In this document: positions 7,975 to 16,195 of the stretch, one piece after another | Position numbering within the stretch: the stretch's first letter is position 1 | Layout: every line of letters begins with the position of its first letter | Assembly: GCF_000389965.1 (NCBI RefSeq) | Contig: NC_021191.1 | Location: 4,279,501-4,343,500 of the forward strand | Length of the DNA: 64,000 bases | Direction of reading: 5' to 3' | DNA from: Actinoplanes sp. N902-109 | GTDB lineage: Bacteria; Actinomycetota; Actinomycetes; Mycobacteriales; Micromonosporaceae | The notes under the pieces: generated by a model | The model's input: the letters and a program-made list of their open reading frames with translations, nothing else | What the model was told of the DNA's origin: nothing | Database searches by the model: none | Translations under genes and position numbers: made by a program

Positions 7975-9201
7975 TCAGACGGCGGGGATCTCGCCGGCGT
8001 ATCGGCCGACGGGGCGGAACCGGGCCGGCTCGCTCGCGTACTCCTCGATGGCGTGGGCGAGCCAGCCCGCCGTGCGGGCCACCGCGAAGATGGTCTCGCC
8101 GGCGTCTGCGGGCATGCCGGTCAGGATGGTCAGGGCGGCCAGGGCGAAGTCGATGTTGGGCTCGACGCCGGTGCGGGATCTCATCGTCTCGGCGACCTCG
8201 GTGATGACGTCCAGGGCGCGCTTGCGGGGGCGCAGCTCAGTGAGCATGGCCAGCAGCACCGCCGCCCGTGGGTCGGCCTTCTTGTACAGCGGGTGGCCGA
8301 AACCGGGCACTGCACCGGCGGTGCGCAGGTGGTCGGACATGGTGCCCAAGACGTCGCCGGAACGCATGGCTGTCCTCAGCATGGTGACGACGAGACCGCT
8401 CGCCGCTCCGTGCCAGGGTCCGTCCAGAACCGACAGACCGGCCTCCACCACCGCGTACGGGTGCGCCCGGGTGGAAGCCGCCGCGCGGGCCGCCACAGTC
8501 GAGATCGGCATGTCGTGATCGGCCAGCAGGACGAGGGCGGCGTTCAGGACGGCTGTCTTCTGCTCGGTCGGTTCAGCGGCAGTCAGCCGGGCCCACAGCG
8601 CTGATGCGAGCGGGTGCTCCGGGTCCGGTGCCGGGGCGGACATGATGGGCAGCGCCTCCACCATGGTGGCGATCAACGCCCGGCCGGTGTTCACGACCGC
8701 CGCGGAGGTGATGTCGAAGCGCAGCGGGTCGGCGGCGCCGGCGGCGGCGACGACGATCCGCAGCAGGTCCGTGGTGCGAGTCCCGGACGGCAGGGGTGCG
8801 GTCACCGCCTTGGCCAGCGTCAACAGGTCCTGGTTGGGCTCGAACGCGGCGGGGCGCGGCCTGCCGGTCCAGAGCAGGGTCGCCACCGACTCGTACGACT
8901 CGGTGCGGGCCAGGGCGGCGACGTCACGGCCGCGGTAGTACAGCTCGTCGTTGCCCAACAGAGTGATCTTGGTTTGGATGGAGGGTGACCCGGCCGCGTC
9001 GGCGCCCTGGGCGCGAATCTTGCCCGGCCGGCGCCGCGCGGCGAAGGCCCTGACGTCAGCCTCGCGGAACAGACTCTCCTTGCCCTGTCCGTTGCGTTGC
9101 CGGTCGAGCTGGTTGCGGCTCACGTACGCATACACCGTCTTCGGTTGAACATTCAGGTACGCGGCCACGGCGGCGGTGGTCATCATCGGTTCCCCGGTCA
9201 T
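7975..9201 (-). CDS. Citrate synthase-like protein with N-terminal helix-turn-helix domain
   Basis: 408 aa. Residues 1-60 form an excisionase/MerR-type winged helix (TTAAVAAYLNVQPKTVYAYVSR...LFREADVRAF). From about residue 75 the protein is a citrate/2-methylcitrate synthase: LLADHDMPISTVAAR (substrate His region), GPWHGAASG, VPGFGHPLYKKADPRA (second His and phosphate loop), EPNIDFAL with the catalytic Asp, and a C-terminal AGWLAHAIEEY. It should condense acetyl- or propionyl-CoA with oxaloacetate, unless it mainly serves as a regulator. GAGAGG lies nine bases before the ATG. It is divergent from a second citrate synthase gene with 67 bp between the starts, full of GTTGAC-type boxes. HTH-citrate synthases are known in actinobacteria, usually in such pairs. 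Confidence 0.85.
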   Translation of the reverse strand: MTGEPMMTTAAVAAYLNVQPKTVYAYVSRNQLDRQRNGQGKESLFREADVRAFAARRRPGKIRAQGADAAGSPSIQTKITLLGNDELYYRGRDVAALARTESYESVATLLWTGRPRPAAFEPNQDLLTLAKAVTAPLPSGTRTTDLLRIVVAAAGAADPLRFDITSAAVVNTGRALIATMVEALPIMSAPAPDPEHPLASALWARLTAAEPTEQKTAVLNAALVLLADHDMPISTVAARAAASTRAHPYAVVEAGLSVLDGPWHGAASGLVVTMLRTAMRSGDVLGTMSDHLRTAGAVPGFGHPLYKKADPRAAVLLAMLTELRPRKRALDVITEVAETMRSRTGVEPNIDFALAALTILTGMPADAGETIFAVARTAGWLAHAIEEYASEPARFRPVGRYAGEIPAV

Positions 9202-9240
9202 GTTGACAACCTCTCATGTTGACTGGATCAACGTTGACAT
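9202..9240. promoter_or_regulatory. Operator-like GTTGA palindromes between divergent citrate synthase genes
   Basis: Three GTTGAC boxes (9202, 9218, 9233) combine into palindromes: GTTGACAAC at 9202-9210, GTTGA-5-TCAAC at 9218-9232 and the perfect TCAACGTTGA at 9228-9237. They fill the short divergent promoter region and could be the site of the HTH domain carried by one of the two enzymes (inference). Confidence 0.5.
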
Positions 9241-9268
9241 ATTGATTGTCCGATCACACAGTCAGGTC

Positions 9269-10381
9269 ATGACAACTGTTCAGCCGGGGCTCGCCGACGT
9301 TGTTGCCTTCGACACCCGGATCGCCGAGCCGGACCGTGCCGGAGGCGCCTTGCGATACCGGGGCATCGATGTCGAGAAGCTCGTGGGCCGGGCGTCCTTC
9401 GCCGACGTGTGGGGACTGCTCGTGGACGGCGATTTCACTCGGCCGCTCACGCCGGCAGAACCGTACGCTCTTTGCGTCGGCTCCGGAAACACCCGTGTGG
9501 ATATCCAGGCGGCGGTGGCCATGCTCGCGCCGTACTGGGGCCTCGAACCCTTGATCGACGTTGCGGAAGACCAGGTCAGAGCGGATCTGGCCCGTACCTC
9601 TGTCATGTTGTTGTCGTTCGTGGCGCAATCGGCGCGGGGCCGGCAGCTGCCCGCCGTGCCGCAGCGGCACGTCGACGAGGGATCGACGGTCACCGAACGG
9701 TTCATGATCCGGTGGTGGGGCGAACCGGACCCGCGGCAGGTCGAGGCGATCGATCGGTATTGGATCTGCGCGGCCGAGCACGGGATGAACGCGTCGACAT
9801 TCACCGGCCGGGTCGTCGCGAGCACGGGAGCCGACGTCGCCGCCGCGCTGTCCGCCGCGGTCGCGTCCCTGTCGGGCCCGCTGCACGGCGGCGCGCCCTC
9901 CCGGGCCCTCGGCATGGTCCAGGCCGTCGAGCAGAGCGGCGACGCCCGCGGGTACGTACGGCAGGTGCTGGACGGCGGCCGGCGGCTGATGGGCTTCGGG
10001 CATCCGGTCTACCGGGCGGAGGACCCGCGAGCCCGGATCCTGCGGGCAGCGGCCAAGGAGCTGGGTGCGCCGCGCTACGAGGTCGCCCTGGCGCTGGAGC
10101 AAGCCGCCCTCGCTGAGCTGCGCGAACGTAAGCCTGACCGGGTCCTGGAGACCAACGTGGAGTTCTGGGCCGCGATCGTCCTGGACTTCGCCGGCGTACC
10201 CGCGGAGCTGTTCACCCCGCTGTTCGCCTGTGCCCGTACCGCGGGCTGGAGCGCCCACATCATCGAGCAGATGCGGCTCGGCAAGATCATCCGACCGTCG
10301 GCGGCCTACGTCGGACCGGCTGACCGGGAGCCGTCCGAGCTCGCCGGCTGGGAGCGCATCGCCGAGCGGGCGCGCGCGTAG
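9269..10381 (+). CDS. Citrate synthase family protein (citrate/2-methylcitrate synthase)
   Basis: 370 aa from the ATG at 9269; an upstream in-frame ATG at 9176 would overlap the divergent gene and adds residues foreign to the family. Seen: ALRYRGIDVEKLV near the start, CAAEHGMNASTF (substrate-binding His), GPLHGGAPSRAL, LMGFGHPVYRAEDPR (second His), ETNVEFW and AGWSAHIIEQ. At the position of the catalytic Asp of the family (NVDF) this protein has Glu (NVEF), unlike its HTH-bearing neighbour; that may alter rate or role. Convergent with the NB-ARC regulator, with three tandem hairpins in between. Confidence 0.88.
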   Translation: MTTVQPGLADVVAFDTRIAEPDRAGGALRYRGIDVEKLVGRASFADVWGLLVDGDFTRPLTPAEPYALCVGSGNTRVDIQAAVAMLAPYWGLEPLIDVAEDQVRADLARTSVMLLSFVAQSARGRQLPAVPQRHVDEGSTVTERFMIRWWGEPDPRQVEAIDRYWICAAEHGMNASTFTGRVVASTGADVAAALSAAVASLSGPLHGGAPSRALGMVQAVEQSGDARGYVRQVLDGGRRLMGFGHPVYRAEDPRARILRAAAKELGAPRYEVALALEQAALAELRERKPDRVLETNVEFWAAIVLDFAGVPAELFTPLFACARTAGWSAHIIEQMRLGKIIRPSAAYVGPADREPSELAGWERIAERARA

Positions 10382-10406
10382 CGGGCCGGCCGCGCGGGTC
10401 CCGAGT

Positions 10407-10484
10407 CCTCGGGGTGAACAGCGTCCCCGAGGACTCGGGGTGAACAGCGTCCCCGAGGCCTCGGGGTGAACAGCGTCCCTCAGG
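10407..10484. terminator. Triple tandem 26-bp hairpin, probable bidirectional terminator
   Basis: Three direct copies of a 26-bp unit start at 10407, 10433 and 10459. Each is an 8-bp stem (CCTCGGGG / CCCCGAGG, with slight changes) around the same 10-base loop TGAACAGCGT. They lie between two convergent genes, and the last arm runs into the TGA of the regulator gene on the minus strand. Confidence 0.75.
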
Positions 10485-12816
10485 TCGGGTCGAGGCGGGC
10501 CAGCGCATCGCGAGCGCGGGACTGCTCCTCCGGTTTGTCGATCTCGACGGCCAGTTCCAGGGCCTCGCGCAGGCGGGCGATCGCATCGTCCCGCCTGCCC
10601 AGGCCGGCCAGCGCGTGGCCGAGACCGTTGAGCACACAGGTTTGGCCGTAGCGTTCGCCGAGCGAGCGGAAGATGACGAGGGCAGCGTCGTAATGGCCGA
10701 CGGCTTCGCTGAAGCGGCCGAGCATGCTCAGCGCGTCACCCAGGTTGTTCAGCGCGGTCGCCTCGCCACCGCGGTGCCCCAGGTCGCGGAAGACGGCCAG
10801 GGCCCGGCCGTTGAAGTCGACGGCCGGGCCGGGCCGGTTGAGCCGCACGTGCACACTGCCCAAGTTGGTCAACGTGTTCGCCTCGCCGACCCGGTCGCCC
10901 AGCTGAACGAACCGTTCGAGGGCCTGCTGCTGGTAGGTGGCGGACAGTTCACGCTGCCCCGACGCGCTGTGCACCACGCCGAGGTTGCCCAGCGTGCGCG
11001 CCTGTCCGCGGAGGTCACCGAGCTGCTGGAACAGCGCCAGCGCCCGGGACAGGTGCCCGATCGCCTCGGGATACCGGCCGAGCTGCCAGCACACCACGCC
11101 GAGATTGGTCAGCGCGGTGGCCTCGGCAACTCCGTCACCCAGCAACCGGGCGGCGTGCTGGGCCTGCGAATGGACGGCGAACGCCTCGGCTGGATGACCC
11201 CCGTTGTCGAGATAGGTGTACAGGATGGCGGCCAGCCGTACCGCATGGTGCGGCCAGCCGTCGCGCGCGGTGTGCAGGCAGACCGCAACCAGGGTCGCGC
11301 GTTCGGCGTCGAGCCAGGCAAGAGCGGCTCCCGGCGCGTCGAGCGCGGGCCCCTCGCCCGTACGTGGTGGCAGCTGCGGCCGGCGGTGCCGCTCGGCCGG
11401 GTGCAACGCATCCATCGCGGCAGCCGCGCTGTGCAGGTAATGGTCGAACAACCGGCCCAGCGCGTCCCGCCGGTCGGCCGGCCGGTCCTCCTCGAGAGCA
11501 CGATCGGCGGCGTACGCCCGGACCAGGTCATGCAGTACGTACCGGCCGGGAACCGGTTGCTGGACCAGGTACTCGTCGGCGAGCTGCCGCAGCTGGGCGG
11601 CGGCGGCCGGCCGGTCGGTGCCGAGCAGCGCCGCCGCGGCGTGATCGTCGAGATCGGGCCCGGGATGCGCGGCCATCCGTCGCAGCAGGGTCCGCCGCTG
11701 CTCCGGAAGATGCTGGTAGGACAGGTGCAACGCCAGCTCCACGCCGCCGTCCAGGCGCAGGTGCCGGTGGCGCTCGTCGAGCCGGTCGGCGTGGTCGGTC
11801 ACCGTCCACCCGTGCCGCGCGGCCATCTGCCCGGCGACCACGCTGAGCGCGAGCGGCAGATGACCACACCGCAGAGCCACTCGCTCGTACGCCGCCACGT
11901 CCGCGCCAACCGCGAGATCCGGGACCGACCGGACGAGAAGCTGCTCGGCCTCGCCCGCGTCGAACAGCCCCACGTCGACATGGACATCAGGGTTGATCGC
12001 ATCAAGTCGACGTCGTGACGTGATCAAGACCAGGGTGCCGTCGCCGTGCGGCAGCAGCGGGGTCACCTGCTCGGCCCCGGCCGCGTTGTCCAGCACGATC
12101 AGCGCCCGGCGGCCGGCTATGCGTTCACGGAAGAGCTTGCTGCGGGCAGCCAGCCCGTGCGGGATCTCGTGCCCGGACATCCCGAGCAGGCGCAGGAAGC
12201 CGTCGAGGACGGCGGCGGGCTCGGCGGGTGGTTGATCGGGATCGACATGGAATCCCCGTAGGTTGACGAAGAGCGTCGTGTCGAACCGGCCATCCGCGGT
12301 CACCACGTGACCGGCATGCACAGCCAGCTGCGACTTGCCCACCCCGGCCATGCCCGCCAGCACCGCGACAACCGGGCCGGCAGCCCTGGCGTGCTCACGC
12401 AGGGTCGCGGTCTCGGCGTGCCGGCCGACGAACGCGGCGATGTCGTCCGGCAACCGGTCGAGCACCCGCACCTGGGCCGCCGCCGCCGTCTCGGCCAGCA
12501 CCACCCGCAACGCCTGCCGCCAGTGCACCAGGTATCCGGCCTCGTCGTGCAGCGCCTCCACGACGCCGATGACCAGCTCGCCGTTGATCCGCCGGCGACC
12601 GGTCTTGAAGCAGTCCACGACCGTCCCGCGCCGGGTCAGCTCCTCGGCCGGCCGTCCGGCCGCCTGCCAGCGTGCGTTGATCCGCCGGGTGATCGTCTCG
12701 TACGACGGGTCACCGGCCCACAACTTGAGTGCACGCAACACATGGACCAGATCGTCAAGACTGCGCGCCGGACCCGGATCCGGCGGCTGCGGCCATTGTC
12801 CCCCCAGCTCGGTCAT
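10480..12816 (-). CDS. NB-ARC ATPase / TPR transcriptional regulator with N-terminal HTH-like region
   Basis: 778 aa from the ATG at 12816, preceded by a strong GGGAGGG; ten codons more are open upstream. The N-terminal 100 residues (LVHVLRALKLWAGDPSYETITRRINARW...) resemble the helical helix-turn-helix module that heads many actinobacterial STAND ATPases. Then an NB-ARC domain: Walker A GMAGVGKSQL, VNLRGFHVD, Walker B ALIVLDNAAGAEQ, LITSRRRL, and GLPxxx-like LPLALSVVAGQM. The C-terminal 300 residues are at least six TPRs (EATALTNLGVVCWQLGRY type). Such proteins are signal-integrating regulators of secondary metabolism or development; target genes are unknown. It lacks the BTAD domain of the AfsR-like gene at 42900. 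Confidence 0.85.
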   Translation of the reverse strand: MTELGGQWPQPPDPGPARSLDDLVHVLRALKLWAGDPSYETITRRINARWQAAGRPAEELTRRGTVVDCFKTGRRRINGELVIGVVEALHDEAGYLVHWRQALRVVLAETAAAAQVRVLDRLPDDIAAFVGRHAETATLREHARAAGPVVAVLAGMAGVGKSQLAVHAGHVVTADGRFDTTLFVNLRGFHVDPDQPPAEPAAVLDGFLRLLGMSGHEIPHGLAARSKLFRERIAGRRALIVLDNAAGAEQVTPLLPHGDGTLVLITSRRRLDAINPDVHVDVGLFDAGEAEQLLVRSVPDLAVGADVAAYERVALRCGHLPLALSVVAGQMAARHGWTVTDHADRLDERHRHLRLDGGVELALHLSYQHLPEQRRTLLRRMAAHPGPDLDDHAAAALLGTDRPAAAAQLRQLADEYLVQQPVPGRYVLHDLVRAYAADRALEEDRPADRRDALGRLFDHYLHSAAAAMDALHPAERHRRPQLPPRTGEGPALDAPGAALAWLDAERATLVAVCLHTARDGWPHHAVRLAAILYTYLDNGGHPAEAFAVHSQAQHAARLLGDGVAEATALTNLGVVCWQLGRYPEAIGHLSRALALFQQLGDLRGQARTLGNLGVVHSASGQRELSATYQQQALERFVQLGDRVGEANTLTNLGSVHVRLNRPGPAVDFNGRALAVFRDLGHRGGEATALNNLGDALSMLGRFSEAVGHYDAALVIFRSLGERYGQTCVLNGLGHALAGLGRRDDAIARLREALELAVEIDKPEEQSRARDALARLDPT

Positions 12817-13224
12817 TCGGCCCTCCCCGGGCCGCAACGTTACCAATCGGTGCGGTGGGCGTACGGAATCGTTTGGAGTTGCCCCACCGACCCGGCCGGT
12901 GCGGTGCGATCAATCACGCGATGTGCCTGCTCCGCGGGGAAAGTCCGCGCAGCGAAGGCCGGAAACGGCCGAACGGGGGGCTGCGCCGGCGCGTGGGGGA
13001 CGTGACCTCGCCATGTGGGCATCGTACGGGCCGGCCGCCACCGGTTCGTGCGATGCCGCCGTGCCCGCGAGTTTCCGGCCCGCCTTGCCGTGACCGCAGC
13101 TCGGGCGGGGGGCCGGCAACCGGCGTGCACCTTCCCGGCCCCCCAGCGCTACCCGGACCGCAACGGCCCGGCCCTAGCGTCACTGCCAGTGAGGTAGCAC
13201 TCCTGACCCCCTTGGAGAACCCGC
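12817..13224. other. Divergent intergenic region with two adjacent RNA-like hairpins
   Basis: No gene is seen in these 408 bases. On the plus strand two hairpins lie next to each other: 12927-12952 (CTG..CGCGG / CCGCG.CAG, loop GGAAAGT) and 12957-12970, a 5-bp GGCCG/CGGCC stem capped by a GAAA tetraloop. Such a pair, about 250 bases before the GTG at 13225, could be part of a structured leader or small RNA. I could not match it to a known riboswitch class. TTGGAG before 13225 is the ribosome site of the next gene. Confidence 0.35.
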
Positions 13225-14133
13225 GTGTCCGACGGCACTTTTCTGCTCTACATCGCCATGCTGTTCGGCAGCGGCGCCATCTTCGTCGTCCTGGCCGCGG
13301 GCGGCTTCGGCCTGCGTACCGGCGGGCGCATCCTCAACGCGATCTTCGGTGTCGGATACGTCGGCTACTCGATCTACTTGCTCTTCTTCTTCGAAGGCGG
13401 CATGGTCCGGATCTTCATCTATGCCTTCATCGCCCCCGTGTACGCATTGATCAAGACGTACCGGGCCTGGAAATCATCGCGGACGCAGCGAGCCCACCCG
13501 GCCGCCGGTCCCAGCACGGTTCAGACCCCGTTCGGTGCCGCGCCCCTCGGTATGGCTGTGCAGGCCCCGCCGACCGCCTACCCGGTGTACGCCGACTCGC
13601 CGCCCTGGGACCCGCAATCGCAGCCCAGCGGACTCCCCGGTCGTGGTGCACCGATCGGCGAGAACTACGGCTACCACCAGTCGGCGAGCTGGCCCGCACC
13701 CCAGGAACCGGCCGCCCGGACCTCGTACCCTCCGCAGGCGACCGGTGTGCCGGAGGATTCCGGGTTCCGGCCGGGCGACGGCTCGGCGCAGCCCTCGGGT
13801 CTGCCGTCGATCGGTGGCCACGGGGCCCCGCAGGTCGAGGTGGCCGGCGGGAATCGCCACCCCACTGGCCGGCATGACGCCTACGCCCGGGGGGAGACGT
13901 CCGGTCCCGCGCAGGCGTGGGTTCACCGGCCGCCGACCCCGGGCGATGGCTACCCGCAGGCAGACCCCTACGTCGACTGGTCGCAGGCAGCTCCCGGGCA
14001 GTTCGGCGAGCAGGCGTACCCGCGCTTCGGCGAGCCGGGGTTTCCCCAAGCCGACGCGCCGGGACATGCACCGATGAACGCCTACGGCCCCCGGCGGCAA
14101 GGGGACGCCGGCCCGGTCGCCCCTCCCTACTGA
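13225..14133 (+). CDS. Membrane protein with long Pro/Gly-rich cytoplasmic tail, unknown function
   Basis: 302 aa from a GTG with GGAG about nine bases upstream. The first 85 residues contain three hydrophobic segments (about 5-25, 35-55, 58-78) separated by short loops, with a positively charged stretch KTYRAWKSSRTQR after the last. The remaining 215 residues are hydrophilic, rich in Pro, Gly, Gln, Tyr and Ala, and probably disordered. No known domain was recognised. Such tails are often scaffolds or surface-exposed, but no role can be assigned. It ends at a strong hairpin shared with the convergent gene. Confidence 0.75.
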   Translation: MSDGTFLLYIAMLFGSGAIFVVLAAGGFGLRTGGRILNAIFGVGYVGYSIYLLFFFEGGMVRIFIYAFIAPVYALIKTYRAWKSSRTQRAHPAAGPSTVQTPFGAAPLGMAVQAPPTAYPVYADSPPWDPQSQPSGLPGRGAPIGENYGYHQSASWPAPQEPAARTSYPPQATGVPEDSGFRPGDGSAQPSGLPSIGGHGAPQVEVAGGNRHPTGRHDAYARGETSGPAQAWVHRPPTPGDGYPQADPYVDWSQAAPGQFGEQAYPRFGEPGFPQADAPGHAPMNAYGPRRQGDAGPVAPPY

Positions 14134-14147
14134 CCGGGCCGGAAGAC

Positions 14148-14176
14148 GCGGCCGCACCTACCGAAGGTGCGGCCGC
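14148..14176. terminator. Bidirectional terminator hairpin, 12-bp stem
   Basis: GCGGCCGCACCT (14148-14159) pairs perfectly with 14165-14176 around a five-base loop, between the convergent genes ending at 14133 and 14199. Confidence 0.8.
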
Positions 14177-14198
14177 TTCCCTCGATCGGCGTGGTCCT

Positions 14199-14771
14199 TC
14201 AGGCCGCGCGCCGGATCACCTTGCGGGCCAGGACGTACGTCACCCCGGCGGCCAGCACCCACGGCGCGGCCACGATGAACGGGTCCAGGGCCTGATGGCG
14301 GACGTCCGTGCGCCGGTCATCGGTCCGGGAGCTGACGGGGTGGTGGGATGCCTCGGCCGGCACCCCGGTCTCGGTGATCGGGTTGTCCGGGTGCCGGCTG
14401 AAGATCGACAGCACCGTGCTGCCGGCCACGTCCACCCGGTCGGCGACCATCAGCAGCAGCCAGTGGGCCGCCCGGCCCTCGCTGTAGCGCTTGTAGGCGT
14501 ACCGGCGGATGGCGCCGGACACGCCGCGCGGCGGTGACACCGTACCGAAGACGGGGGTCAGGAACTTGTGCTCGATCGAGCGTTCCCGGGGAACTTTCTC
14601 GGGCTGGCGTTCGGGGAACTCCCACCAGGCGCCGCTGAACGTCGGGTCGAAGCGCTCCCTCGGCACCGACGGGCGGTCGGCCGGGTCGAGGTCGGCGCCC
14701 CAGCCGGGGATGCGCGCGCGCAACTCGTCGCTGGACTCGGCGAGCTTCGGCTTGTCCGGTGTGTACGGCAC
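14199..14771 (-). CDS. Conserved actinobacterial hypothetical protein with C-terminal membrane anchor
   Basis: 190 aa from a GTG at 14771 with AGGAG upstream. The start MPYTPDKPKLAESSDELRA, the segment RPSVPRERFDPTFSGA, RSIEHKFLTPVFGT, GAIRRYAYKRYSEGRAAHW and HPDNPITETG recur in a family common in Streptomyces and relatives, in my memory typically next to a zinc-dependent alcohol dehydrogenase, as here. The last 30 residues (PFIVAAPWVLAAGVTYVLA) form a membrane segment followed by RKVIRRAA. Function unknown; probably linked to the dehydrogenase. The longer reading frame through the dehydrogenase gene is a shadow. Confidence 0.8.
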   Translation of the reverse strand: MPYTPDKPKLAESSDELRARIPGWGADLDPADRPSVPRERFDPTFSGAWWEFPERQPEKVPRERSIEHKFLTPVFGTVSPPRGVSGAIRRYAYKRYSEGRAAHWLLLMVADRVDVAGSTVLSIFSRHPDNPITETGVPAEASHHPVSSRTDDRRTDVRHQALDPFIVAAPWVLAAGVTYVLARKVIRRAA

Positions 14772-14785
14772 GACGACTCCTAGAA

Positions 14786-14850
14786 CGGATTGATCAATGG
14801 TTGATGCAGCTCGGGCCGGTTGATCAACGGTTGACCAAGCGGTTGATCGG
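14786..14850. promoter_or_regulatory. Cluster of TTGATCAA palindromes
   Basis: The short gap between two same-strand genes carries TTGATCAA at 14790-14797 and the perfect 10-bp palindrome GTTGATCAAC at 14819-14828, plus GGTTGACC and GGTTGATC half-copies up to 14850. A repressor-type operator is plausible. Similar motifs lie at 377-386 before the first GH31 gene. Confidence 0.4.
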
Positions 14851-14851
14851 G

Positions 14852-15994
14852 CTAGGACGGGATGATCAACGGCTTGATGCAGCCGTCGAGCTTGGCCGAG
14901 AAGATGTGGTAGCCCTCGGCGATGTGCTCCAACGGGATGCGGTGCGTGACGATGTCGCTGGGCTTGAGATAGCCGTTCCTGATGTGCTCGAACAGGCGCG
15001 GCCACTGCCGCTTCACCGGGCACTGGTTCATCCGCAGGGTGAGGCCCTTGTTCATCGCGTCGCCGAACTTGACGGCGCTGAACAGCGGCCCGTAGGCACC
15101 CATCACCGAGATGGTGCCGCCCTTGCGCACCGAGTCGATCGCCCAGTTCAGCGCGACCGGCGAGCCGCCCTGCAACTTCAGTTTGGCCGCCGTGACGTGC
15201 TGCAGCAGGTTGCCGTCGGCCTCGGCGCCCACCGCGTCGATCGCGACATCGGCGCCGAGATGATCGGTCAACTTCTTCACCTGTACGACGATGTCGTCGT
15301 ACTCGGTGAAGTTGAGGGTCTCGGCGTGCGCGAATTCCGCCGCCTTCGCGAGCCGGTAGTCGAGGTGGTCGATGACGATGACCCGGCCGGCGCCCATCAG
15401 CCAGGCCGACTTGGCCGCGTACAGGCCGACCGGCCCGGCCCCGAAGACGACCACGACGTCGCCCTCGACGATGTCGCCGAGCTGAGCCCCGAAGTAGCCG
15501 GTGGCGAGCGCGTCGGTGAGCAGCACCGCGTCGTCCTCGTCCATCCAGTCGGGGATCAGGCTGGGCCCGACGTCGGCCAGCGGCACCCGCACGTACTCGG
15601 CCTGACCGCCGTCGTAGCCACCGGATGTGTGCGAGTAGCCGTAGATGCCCCCGACGGCGGTGGCGTTGGGGTTGACGTTGTGACAGTTGGAGTACAGCCC
15701 GCGGGCGCAGAAGTAGCACGTACCGCAGAAGATGTTGAACGGCACCATCACCCGGTCGCCGACCTTGAGGTTGCGGACCGACGGGCCGACCTCGTCGACC
15801 ACGCCCACGAACTCGTGGCCGAACGTCGTGCCGACCCGGGTGTCGGGCATCATCCCGTGGTAAAGATGCAGGTCGGAGCCGCAGATGGCGGCCTTGGTGA
15901 CCCGGACGATGGCGTCGTTGGGGTGCTCGACGGCCGGTCGGTCCTTCTCCTCGGCCCGGATCCGGTAGGGCCCCCGGTACACCATCGCGCGCAT
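14852..15994 (-). CDS. Zinc-dependent alcohol dehydrogenase (MDR family, formaldehyde dehydrogenase-like)
   Basis: 380 aa with GGAGGTGC before the ATG. Medium-chain dehydrogenase: catalytic zinc site AAICGSDLHLYHG and TTFGHEFVG, structural zinc Cys cluster FCGTCYFCARGLYSNC, and NAD-binding VFGAGPVGLYAAKSA. The YHG-MMP pattern and the long insert after the Cys cluster (GGIYGYSHTSGGYDGGQAEYVR) place it in the glutathione-independent formaldehyde dehydrogenase-like subgroup, which acts on various alcohols or aldehydes. Soluble, probably tetrameric. It is followed on the same strand by the membrane-anchored hypothetical gene. The real substrate is unknown. Confidence 0.9.
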   Translation of the reverse strand: MRAMVYRGPYRIRAEEKDRPAVEHPNDAIVRVTKAAICGSDLHLYHGMMPDTRVGTTFGHEFVGVVDEVGPSVRNLKVGDRVMVPFNIFCGTCYFCARGLYSNCHNVNPNATAVGGIYGYSHTSGGYDGGQAEYVRVPLADVGPSLIPDWMDEDDAVLLTDALATGYFGAQLGDIVEGDVVVVFGAGPVGLYAAKSAWLMGAGRVIVIDHLDYRLAKAAEFAHAETLNFTEYDDIVVQVKKLTDHLGADVAIDAVGAEADGNLLQHVTAAKLKLQGGSPVALNWAIDSVRKGGTISVMGAYGPLFSAVKFGDAMNKGLTLRMNQCPVKRQWPRLFEHIRNGYLKPSDIVTHRIPLEHIAEGYHIFSAKLDGCIKPLIIPS

Positions 15995-16195
15995 CCTGCA
16001 CCTCCGCCGTCAGCAGCCGCACGGCCGGCCCGCTGCCGGGTGCTTGCCGACGCCCGCCTTCCCGGCCTGCCCGGGAATAAACGCCGTCCGGCGAGGGACG
16101 ACCGGCCACGCCGGACCGGCCGGCCGGACCGCCACCGGCGGCCGTCGAGTCGAGCCGTCGAGGCGAGACGTCGAGTCCAGGGAGATGGCAGGGCG

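Noticed and set aside
10407..10484. 26-bp repeats considered as a CRISPR array or attachment site
   Set aside because: No spacers, units are hairpins, and no integrase or tRNA is near.
12927..12970. Match to a c-di-AMP, cobalamin or c-di-GMP riboswitch, or RNase P fragment
   Set aside because: Only short strings resemble these; the conserved core elements of each class are missing.
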